The notes under the pieces were generated by a model that worked only from the letters and a program-made list of their open reading frames with translations, searched no databases and had not been told where the DNA came from. This document shows, one piece after another, positions 1-5,518 of a stretch of DNA of 5,638 bases (positions are counted from its first letter, which is position 1; each line of letters begins with the position of its first letter). This DNA comes from Clostridiales bacterium. GTDB taxonomy: Bacteria; Bacillota; Clostridia; Oscillospirales; Oscillospiraceae. Position numbers and translations under genes: made by a program. The stretch is from the NCBI GenBank assembly GCA_003522945.1, contig DPHR01000153.1:1-5638 (forward strand), read 5' to 3'.

Positions 1-1
1 C

Positions 2-193
2 ACGCAGGCCTACCACTTCACGCTGCCCGCGAGCGCCGTCGGCACGCGCGTACCGGTCTGCATCCTCAAGGGCGATCTCAGCGCGAAGAGCCCGTATAAC
101 TCCAGCGAGCTCGAGCTCGTCATCGCCGAGGATATCCCCGTAGGCAAGGTAACGCCCGTCCCCACGCCGGCGGAATACGCCTCCGCGCCAATG
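2..193 (+). repeat. Tandem repeat A0 (partial, 3' part of the 444-bp unit)
   Basis: The segment matches the last 64 codons of the repeat unit in exact register: ACG at 2 corresponds to ACG at 446, 444 bases later. It contains YHFTLPAS, GTRVPVCILK and SPYNSSELEL. Its 3' part is the most diverged of the four copies (VIAEDIPVGKVTPVP in place of IVPADVPEGKLDPVP). The rest of the copy, and possibly further copies, lie upstream. Confidence 0.92.
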
Positions 194-3100
194 GCCGAAG
201 AGGATGTGAGCGGCAAGATGTTCGTCGCCAAGAAGGGCGCCGATAAGGTCTACCCCATGTTCAAGATCGAGACGGCCACCGCCGTCAAGTACGGCGACAC
301 GATCTACGCGACGGTGCAGGTGAACCCCGCGGCGAGCGGCGCTTTTACTTACTCCTATCTCTATTTCGGCACGCGCACGGCGCTTCTTGAGCAGCTCGAA
401 AAGGACGGGCCGTTCAGCGTCGTCGGCGGTGTGAACGGATCGTCCACGCAGACTTACCACTTCACGCTTCCGGCGAGCGCCGCCGGAACGCGCGTTCCGG
501 TCTGCATCCTCAAGGGCGATCTCACCGCGAGAAGCCCCTATAACTCCAGCGAGCTTGAACTCATCGTCCCCGCCGACGTTCCGGAAGGAAAGCTCGACCC
601 CGTCCCCACACCGGTGGACTATCCCGCCGCCCCCTGCGCCGAGCAGGACGTGAGCGGCAAGATGTTCGTCGCCAAGCAGGGCGCCGATAAGGTCTACCCC
701 ATGTTCAAGATCGAGACGGCCTCCGCCGTTAAATACGGCGGCAAAATTTACGTCACGGTGCAGGTGAACCCCGCGGCGAGCGGCGCGTTCACTTACTCGT
801 ACCTCTATTTCGGCACGCGCACGGATCTCGTCGCGCAGCTTGACGCGGGCGGCGCGTTCGGCGTCGTGGCCGGTGTGGTCGGAACGAGCACGCAGACCTA
901 CCACTTCACGCTCCCCGAGAGCGCTGCCGGCACGCGCGTACCGGTCTGCATCCTCAAGAGTGATCTCACCGCGAGAAGCCCCTATAACTCCAGCGAGCTT
1001 GAGCTCATCGTCCCCGCCGACATTCCGGAAGGCAAGCTCGACCCCGTCCCCGTGGCGGCGAGCTATCCCGCCGCGCCGGTGGCTGAGCAGGACGTGAGCG
1101 GCAAGGTGTTCGTCGCCAAGCAGGGCGCCGATAAGGTCTACCCCATGTTCAAGATCGAGACGGCCACCGCCGTCGTGGTCGGCGACAAGCTCTATGTCAC
1201 GGTGCAGGTGAACCCCGCGGCGAGCGGCGCTTTCACCTATTCCTATCTGTACTTCGGCACGCGCACGGATCTCGTCGCGCAGCTCGATAAGGGCGGCGAG
1301 TTCAGCGTCGCCGCGGGCGTGAACGGCTCGGCCACGCAGGCCTACCACTTCACGCTTCCGGCGAGCGCCGCCGGAACGCGTGTCCCGGTCTGCATCCTCA
1401 AGAGTGATCTCACCGCGAGAAGCCCCTATAACTCCAGCGAGCTTGAGCTCATTGTTCCCGCCAATATCCCCGAAGGCACCGGCTCGAGCGAAGACCCGGA
1501 TAAGAAGCCGGAGGCCGCGCCCGCGATCCCGAAGCTGCCCGACAATCTGAAGGAAGCCGGCATCAAGGTTCTGAAGGCCGAGGACAACGCGGAATTCAAG
1601 ATGCTCACCGCCGCGAAGACCGGCATGGTCGTCGCGGGCGAGAAGCTGCTCATCCGCTTTGAGACCGCCAACACCTCGTTCGACAAGCTGTACTTCGGCT
1701 CCAAGGACGATGCGTTCAAGTCCCCCTATGTGCAGGGCACGGCGCGCAGCGGCGGCGGCTGGGTGTTCGAGTTTGAGCTGCCCGCGTCCTACCGCGGCAC
1801 GCCCATGCCCATCGCCCTCGGCAAGCCGGACGGCGGCTGGTATACCACCAAAGACCTCGTGATCTCCATCCCTGCGGACGGAGACTGCGACACCGGCACA
1901 GAGATCTCCGATGCCGAAATGAAGATGGTCGCCGCCGGCGGCTTCAACGAGTCGAGCTTCAAGATCAGCTCCTCCACTGCCGCGCTCATCGGCGATACGA
2001 TCTACTGCACCATCACCGGCGAAATGACCGGCGTCCACGCCGGAAAGCCCGCGGTGAAGCTCTATCTCGGCAGCCGCGACGATAAGGACAAGTCCTCCGC
2101 TGTTTCCGGCAGCGTGAACGGTCTGCAGACGACCTTCTCGTTCGGCGTCTCTGCGGACAAGCAGGGGACATCCATCCCCGTTGTCATCGGCTTTGCCGAC
2201 GGCAGCTGGGACGAGAACCAGGATTTCTTCCTGAACATCCCGAGCTTTGGCCGCGCGTTTGACCCGAGCTATTACACCGACGGCGTGTACGATCTCTACG
2301 GCAACGCCTACCCCTATCTCGACAAGGTCGACAACCGCGGCTTCCCCGTGGACACGCAGTCCACGCTGACCGTTTCCGGCGACACCGTCACAATCAAGTG
2401 GGTCACCCGCGCGAGCGATACCGACAAGATCTACATGGGCCTTGTGACCGACCCGATGGCCACCCGCGAGGCGAATGCGATCGGCAACGCCGACTATGAG
2501 CCCATCGGCATGAACTACAAGGTATTCTATATCACGCTCCCGAAGAGCGCGCTCGGCGACAAGATCCCCTTCGTGCGCCATTCGCCGCTGTGGTATCAGG
2601 ATACGAACGGCTGGCTGGAGAAGCAGGATTATCTGGTTCTCACCGACTATCTGCCCCGTCTGACGGACGATACCGAGACGCGGCTGGATGATGCCGGTAT
2701 CCGTCTGCTCGCCGGCGGCAGCCGGGTGGAGCAGAGCTTCAAGATCTCCTCTTCCTCCGCGGTGCTCAAGGGCACGACCATCACCTGCACCATCACCGGC
2801 AAGGCGGCAGGAAACAATTCCTCCAAGACGCCGGACAAGCTGTATCTGGGCGACCGCAGCGATAAGGATAAATCCGGCTATGTCACCGGCACGCAGAACC
2901 CCGACGGCACCACGACGTTCGTTTACACCGTGAACGCCGAGCGGCAGGGCTCCTACACGCCCGCGACGGTCGGCTTCTCCGATAACTCGTGGGACACCTC
3001 GCAGTCCTACTTCCTGAACGTCCCGAACTTCAACGGCACGTTTGACGCCTCCGCCTTCACGGACGGCGTGTACGACCTCTTCGGCTACGCCGACACGAAA

Positions 3101-5515
3101 AACGCCGTCATCCCCGTCGACGCGGGCGCGGCGCTGACCGTGTCCGGCGATACGATCACCATCAAGTATGTCACCCGCACCAGCGGCTACAGCAAACTGT
3201 ACTTCGGCTCCGTGAGCGACGACGAGGCGACGCGCGAGGCCAACGCGGTCTCCGCCGGCATCCTCAACGCGGACGATCCCTACAGCTACCGCGTGTTCTC
3301 CGTCACGCTGCCGAAGAGCGCCCTTGCGGAAACCATCCCGTTTGTGAGCTGCAGCAAGAGCGGAGCGTGGAGCACGAAGCAGGATCAGCTCCTGCTGCCG
3401 CGCTTCCTGCCGCGCCTGAGCGGCGGTTCCGACCCCGTCGATCCGGTCGATCCGAGCGACCCGAGCTCGGTCATCAAGGACGGCACCACCTACACCACCA
3501 CCGCCGAGACCGGCGCTGCGATGTTCAAGGTGCGCCGTGTCGTCATCACGGCGAAGGACGGCAAGTATCAGCTGACGCTCACGCTCAACGGCACCAGCTA
3601 CGATTACCTCTACCCCGGCACCGGCACGCAGGCCGACGCCGTTGACCGGAGCGAGTGGGCTCCCGCCAAGGTCGTGAGCGGCACGATCGACGGCGAGACG
3701 CGCGACAACTGGCACACCTACACCATCACGGTGGATAAGCTGACGAACCCGCTGGCCGTCACCTCTCACAGCCAGAAGAACGACAAGTGGTACGACCGCA
3801 GCATCACGCTGGACATCGAAAATCTCAAGCGCACCGCCGAGGACGGCAAGTATTCCGCCGCGGCCGAGTGCGACGCGGCGATGTTCAAGATCATCGACAC
3901 GAAGCTCAACGTTGTGAACGGCACGATCATGGCCACGCTGACGCTCAGCGGCACCGGCTACGATTACCTCTACCCCGGCACAGGCGACGAGGCCGAGAAG
4001 GACAAGGACAACTGGGCGCCCTTCGCCGTGGACGAAAACGGCAAGTACACCTACACCATCCCCGTGTCTGAGCTCGATAAGCCCCTCATCATCTCCTCGC
4101 ACAGCCTGAAAAACAACATCTGGTACGACCGCACGGTGACGTTCCGTTCCGATTCGCTCAAGAAGATCGGCGACGCGGCCGACCCTGTCACTCCGACACC
4201 CACGCCGACCCCGACGCCGACGCCTACCCCGAACCCCACCAATCCGGACAACGAATCCGATCACGAGACCGACACCAGCGGCTCCACCTCCCGCGTGGAT
4301 AACAGCACGACGCTCAGGGACGGCGTCTACGCGCCCGACAGCTTCTCCTTCTCCGGCGGCTCCGGCCGCGCGCGCATCGTGTGCGACAAGGTCACGGTGA
4401 AGAACGGCCAGGCGTACGCTACCATCCGCTTCGTGAGCAGCAGCGGCAACCCGCCGCAGTACTCCTATGTGAAGGCCTCCGGCAACACCTATTACTCCAA
4501 CGACGGCAGCACCTTCACGATCCCCGTGGAGCTCAACAAGAACAACCGCATTCTCGGCATGACCACCAAGATGTCCTCCGCGCACGAGATCGAGTACATC
4601 ATCTTCGTGCAGCTCAAGACGAACGCGAACAACCAGAAGGACAACACCGACGGCAAAACGCTCAGCACCGAAGCGCCCGAGATCATGGGTCTCACGTTCC
4701 AGGAGGAGATCAAGCTCGAGTACGCGCAGTATCTCAAGCTCTTCCGCTATGAGGGCAACATCGTCCTCGCGGAGATCGACGTCATAAGCGACACGGTGCT
4801 CGACACCGACGAGGCGAAGGCCGAGATCGCCAAGGCGGACAGCGCCGCCGCGTCTGACGGCACGGAAGAAGCCGTCGCCGAGGAAGAGAGCGCCGACAAC
4901 GCGCAGATCAAGGCCGACTACGTCGCCGGGCTCTATAAGCAGAACGTCCTGCGCTATCTGTTCGTTCCGGAAGGAACGGAGCTCCCCGCGGGCCTTGAAA
5001 AGCAGCTCATCATCGTGACGCTGCCGGCGAAGAGCATCTATCTGATGGACGAAACGCCCGTCGATACCTTTGAGATCTTTGAAGCGCTGAACCTTGTCAA
5101 GGTGTTCGGCGCGGAGACGAGCGAGAACGAGATCCTCAGCAAGGGTCTTGCCGACGGCAGCGTGCTGTACGGCGGCAGCTGGGATAAGCCCGAGTACAAG
5201 AAGCTCGTGCAGAACAAGACCGATCTCGCGATCACGTCCGGCAAGCTCCTGCCGCTGAGCGGGGAAACGCTCACCGAGCGCAAGCAGACCGCCCCCGCTG
5301 ACGCGGAGAGTCTGACGGCGGTGGAGTATCGCGACCGTCTGTACGATCTGGCCGACCGCTTCGCCGTGCTCGATATCCCGATGCTCATCGACCGCTCCGC
5401 CGACGAGGCCGATGCTCTCGCGCAGGCCGACTGGCTGCGGCTCTACGGCATCCTCTTCGGCGACGAGACGACCGCCGAGCGCATGATCCGCGAAATTACC
5501 TCCCGGGAGGGTTAA
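2..5515 (+). CDS. Giant multidomain secreted/surface protein with a C-terminal substrate-binding-protein-like lobe (5' partial)
   Basis: This frame is open from the left edge to a TAA at 5513-5515, giving 1837 visible residues. The first in-frame ATG (191) is not the start: the 63 codons before it are a copy of the repeat that follows, and the equivalent codon in the next copies is Cys (635) or Val (1079). The true start, signal peptide and any N-terminal anchor lie upstream. Visible order: A0-A3 (residues 1-492), B (514-627), C1-D1 (637-887), C2-D2 (893-1139), DP linker, E1 (1157-1277), E2 (1278-1390), Thr-Pro linker (1396-1416), F (1436-1539), substrate-binding-like lobe (about 1557-1837). 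Domains E, F and the lobe resemble, from memory, modules of Firmicute proteins encoded beside iron-complex/cobalamin-type ABC transporters. I therefore infer an extracellular role in capturing a metal complex or tetrapyrrole. No enzyme motif, LPXTG signal, SLH domain or C-terminal membrane helix is visible. The reading frame is certain; the function is tentative. Confidence 0.95.
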   Translation, partial: TQAYHFTLPASAVGTRVPVCILKGDLSAKSPYNSSELELVIAEDIPVGKVTPVPTPAEYASAPMAEEDVSGKMFVAKKGADKVYPMFKIETATAVKYGDTIYATVQVNPAASGAFTYSYLYFGTRTALLEQLEKDGPFSVVGGVNGSSTQTYHFTLPASAAGTRVPVCILKGDLTARSPYNSSELELIVPADVPEGKLDPVPTPVDYPAAPCAEQDVSGKMFVAKQGADKVYPMFKIETASAVKYGGKIYVTVQVNPAASGAFTYSYLYFGTRTDLVAQLDAGGAFGVVAGVVGTSTQTYHFTLPESAAGTRVPVCILKSDLTARSPYNSSELELIVPADIPEGKLDPVPVAASYPAAPVAEQDVSGKVFVAKQGADKVYPMFKIETATAVVVGDKLYVTVQVNPAASGAFTYSYLYFGTRTDLVAQLDKGGEFSVAAGVNGSATQAYHFTLPASAAGTRVPVCILKSDLTARSPYNSSELELIVPANIPEGTGSSEDPDKKPEAAPAIPKLPDNLKEAGIKVLKAEDNAEFKMLTAAKTGMVVAGEKLLIRFETANTSFDKLYFGSKDDAFKSPYVQGTARSGGGWVFEFELPASYRGTPMPIALGKPDGGWYTTKDLVISIPADGDCDTGTEISDAEMKMVAAGGFNESSFKISSSTAALIGDTIYCTITGEMTGVHAGKPAVKLYLGSRDDKDKSSAVSGSVNGLQTTFSFGVSADKQGTSIPVVIGFADGSWDENQDFFLNIPSFGRAFDPSYYTDGVYDLYGNAYPYLDKVDNRGFPVDTQSTLTVSGDTVTIKWVTRASDTDKIYMGLVTDPMATREANAIGNADYEPIGMNYKVFYITLPKSALGDKIPFVRHSPLWYQDTNGWLEKQDYLVLTDYLPRLTDDTETRLDDAGIRLLAGGSRVEQSFKISSSSAVLKGTTITCTITGKAAGNNSSKTPDKLYLGDRSDKDKSGYVTGTQNPDGTTTFVYTVNAERQGSYTPATVGFSDNSWDTSQSYFLNVPNFNGTFDASAFTDGVYDLFGYADTKNAVIPVDAGAALTVSGDTITIKYVTRTSGYSKLYFGSVSDDEATREANAVSAGILNADDPYSYRVFSVTLPKSALAETIPFVSCSKSGAWSTKQDQLLLPRFLPRLSGGSDPVDPVDPSDPSSVIKDGTTYTTTAETGAAMFKVRRVVITAKDGKYQLTLTLNGTSYDYLYPGTGTQADAVDRSEWAPAKVVSGTIDGETRDNWHTYTITVDKLTNPLAVTSHSQKNDKWYDRSITLDIENLKRTAEDGKYSAAAECDAAMFKIIDTKLNVVNGTIMATLTLSGTGYDYLYPGTGDEAEKDKDNWAPFAVDENGKYTYTIPVSELDKPLIISSHSLKNNIWYDRTVTFRSDSLKKIGDAADPVTPTPTPTPTPTPTPNPTNPDNESDHETDTSGSTSRVDNSTTLRDGVYAPDSFSFSGGSGRARIVCDKVTVKNGQAYATIRFVSSSGNPPQYSYVKASGNTYYSNDGSTFTIPVELNKNNRILGMTTKMSSAHEIEYIIFVQLKTNANNQKDNTDGKTLSTEAPEIMGLTFQEEIKLEYAQYLKLFRYEGNIVLAEIDVISDTVLDTDEAKAEIAKADSAAASDGTEEAVAEEESADNAQIKADYVAGLYKQNVLRYLFVPEGTELPAGLEKQLIIVTLPAKSIYLMDETPVDTFEIFEALNLVKVFGAETSENEILSKGLADGSVLYGGSWDKPEYKKLVQNKTDLAITSGKLLPLSGETLTERKQTAPADAESLTAVEYRDRLYDLADRFAVLDIPMLIDRSADEADALAQADWLRLYGILFGDETTAERMIREITSREG
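194..637 (+). repeat. Tandem repeat A1 (full 444-bp unit)
   Basis: This full 148-residue unit runs from AEEDVSGK to the linker ending YPAAPC. Landmarks are YPMFKIETA (repeat residues 20-28), an invariant block VQVNPAASG through YSYLYFGTRT (41-62), a variable stretch (63-84), YHFTLPAS and GTRVPVCILK with one Cys (104), then SPYNSSELELIVP. It is about 83% identical to A2 by hand count (25 differences in 148). It reads as a beta-sandwich-like domain plus a short Pro-rich linker. Confidence 0.95.
638..1081 (+). repeat. Tandem repeat A2 (full 444-bp unit)
   Basis: This is the second full unit, in exact 444-bp register with A1, starting AEQDVSGK and ending in the linker SYPAAPV. Bases around the MFKI motif and the SPYNSSELEL block are nearly identical to A1 and A3, so duplication or gene conversion is recent. 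Differences cluster in repeat residues 63-84 and in the short segment after AVKYG. Confidence 0.95.
1082..1477 (+). repeat. Tandem repeat A3 (last unit, linker replaced)
   Basis: The unit matches A2 for 132 residues (AEQDVSGKVF to NIPEG), with 16 differences in the first 131 by hand count. It then leaves the repeat and enters an unrelated charged linker (GSSEDPDKKPEAAP). That marks the downstream edge of the 444-bp amplification. Confidence 0.94.
1541..1882 (+). other. Domain B, diverged single relative of the A repeat
   Basis: Residues 514-627 of the large protein. The A-repeat landmarks recur in order at lower identity: EFKMLTAA for MFKIETA, DKLYFGSKDD for YLYFGTRT, FELPASYRGTPMPIALGK for FTLPASAAGTRVPVCILK, and GGWYTTKDLVISIP for the closing strand. 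A charged Pro-rich linker precedes it. It is probably the same beta-rich fold as A. Ligand unknown. Confidence 0.75.
1910..2251 (+). other. Domain C1
   Basis: Residues 637-750. Landmarks: SFKISSSTAALIGDTIYCTITG, KLYLGSRDDKDKS, QGTSIPVVIGFADGSWD and FFLNIPSFG. It is clearly paralogous to C2 and more distantly related to B and A. It is followed directly by D1. Confidence 0.78.
2258..2662 (+). other. Domain D1
   Basis: Residues 753-887. It begins FDPSYYTDGVYDLYG, then STLTVSGDTVTIKWVTR, KIYMGLVTD, a conserved TREANA helix-like segment, ITLPKSALGDKIPFV, and closes WLEKQDYLVL with DYLPRL. It pairs with D2. The MFKI landmark is replaced by FPVDT, but the order of the other landmarks is the same as in A-C. 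Confidence 0.75.
2678..3037 (+). other. Domain C2
   Basis: Residues 893-1012. It matches C1 with SFKISSSSAVLKGTTITCTITG, KLYLGDRSDKDKSGYVTG, RQGSYTPATVGFSDNSWD and YFLNVPNFNG. It is separated from D1 by a short acidic linker. With D2 it forms the second copy of a two-domain unit. Confidence 0.78.
3041..3418 (+). other. Domain D2
   Basis: Residues 1014-1139. It matches D1 with FTDGVYDLFG, ALTVSGDTITIKYVTR, KLYFGSVSD, ATREANAV, VTLPKSALAETIPFV and a closing WSTKQDQLLL with RFLPRL. It is followed by a flexible DPVDPVDPSDPSS linker (3431-3469) that separates the C/D block from the E domains. Confidence 0.75.
3470..3832 (+). other. Domain E1
   Basis: Residues 1157-1277. Landmarks: DGTTYTTTAETGAAMFKV, DGKYQLTLTLNG, YDYLYPGTG, YTITVDKL, then SHSQKNDKWYDRSITL (WYDR at 3788-3799). 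I recognise this pattern from uncharacterised extracellular Firmicute proteins near metal-complex ABC transporters. That is recall and was not checked by a search. It carries a longer insertion before YTITV than E2 does. Confidence 0.75.
3833..4171 (+). other. Domain E2
   Basis: Residues 1278-1390, directly joined to E1. It shares EDGKYSAAAECDAAMFKI, GTIMATLTLSG, YDYLYPGTG, YTYTIPVSELDKPLI and SHSLKNNIWYDRTVTF (WYDR at 4121-4132). The spacing and the WYDR core are the same as in E1, so the pair is a tandem duplication older than that of the A repeats. Confidence 0.78.
4187..4249 (+). repeat. Thr-Pro linker with in-frame hexanucleotide repeat
   Basis: Residues 1396-1416 are VT followed by repeated Pro-Thr pairs, then PNPTNPD. 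The DNA is a degenerate six-base repeat (ccgacg/ccgacc type), so slippage would change linker length by two residues without a frameshift. Such linkers are typical of exported proteins and probably act as an extended spacer. A Ser/Thr/Asp-rich stretch follows up to the F domain. Confidence 0.85.
4307..4618 (+). other. Domain F, beta-rich module ahead of the binding-protein lobe
   Basis: Residues 1436-1539. Landmarks: LRDGVYAPDSFSFSGGSGRA, VTVKNGQAYATIRF, YSYVKASGNTYY, FTIPVELNKNNRILGM, then TTKMSSAHEIEYIIF (HEIEY at 4583-4597). As I recall, modules of this pattern precede substrate-binding domains in clostridial metal-complex transport proteins. The overall strand pattern and the Tyr near the end are reminiscent of heme-binding NEAT domains, but the diagnostic NEAT YxxxY motif is not clearly present. 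I do not assign it to that family. Confidence 0.7.
4670..5512 (+). other. First lobe of an iron-complex/cobalamin-type substrate-binding protein, second lobe absent
   Basis: Residues 1557-1837; the clearest part is 1648-1837. Landmarks: EYAQYLKLFRYEGN, LRYLFVPEGTELPAGLEKQ, IYLMDETPVDTFEIFEAL, SVLYGGSWDKPEYKKL, KTDLAITSGKLLP, IPMLIDRS and WLRLYGILFGDETTAERM. This order fits the N-terminal lobe and the start of the backbone helix of the helical-backbone receptor family (Peripla_BP_2, BtuF/FhuD-like). Full members continue with a second lobe of similar size; here translation stops in or just after the backbone helix. An acidic Ala/Glu-rich insertion lies at 4799-4922. Ligand residues cannot be assigned from sequence alone. 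Confidence 0.68.
5505..5510 (+). promoter_or_regulatory. Shine-Dalgarno for the downstream lipoprotein
   Basis: GGGAGG lies inside the last codons of the large CDS, eight bases before ATG 5519. Its spacing fits that start rather than the overlapping ATG at 5515. With the stop at 5513-5515 this arrangement favours translational coupling. No promoter or terminator lies between the two genes. Confidence 0.85.
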
Positions 5516-5518
5516 TGC

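Noticed and set aside
191..193. ATG at 191 as the start of the large gene
   Set aside because: The frame is open upstream to base 2 and encodes the preceding repeat copy. The equivalent codon in later copies is TGC or GTG, so this Met is an internal linker residue.
10..231. Minus-strand open frames across the window (for example 10-231, 1426-1719, 4492-4737, 5038-5388)
   Set aside because: They lie antisense to strongly constrained repeat and domain codons, have low-complexity compositions and no start context. They arise from GC-rich codon bias.
483..500. 18-bp perfect palindrome CCGGAACGCGCGTTCCGG in repeat A1
   Set aside because: The other copies carry synonymous changes that break it while keeping the GTRVP residues, so it is not conserved as a site.
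840..1097. Plus-strand alternate-frame Arg/Ser/Pro-rich frames (840-1097, 1659-1862, 2688-2933, 3367-3645, 3787-4071, 4381-4752)
   Set aside because: They are out-of-frame shadows of the large gene, with composition typical of shifted GC-rich codons and no ribosome-binding sites.
2..1477. CRISPR array or mobile-element origin for the 444-bp repeats
   Set aside because: The repeats are long, contiguous, in frame and protein-coding without spacers. No transposase, terminal inverted repeats or target duplications are visible.
4051..4251. Minus-strand frame with a Gly-Val repeat
   Set aside because: It is the antisense reading of the Thr-Pro linker DNA.
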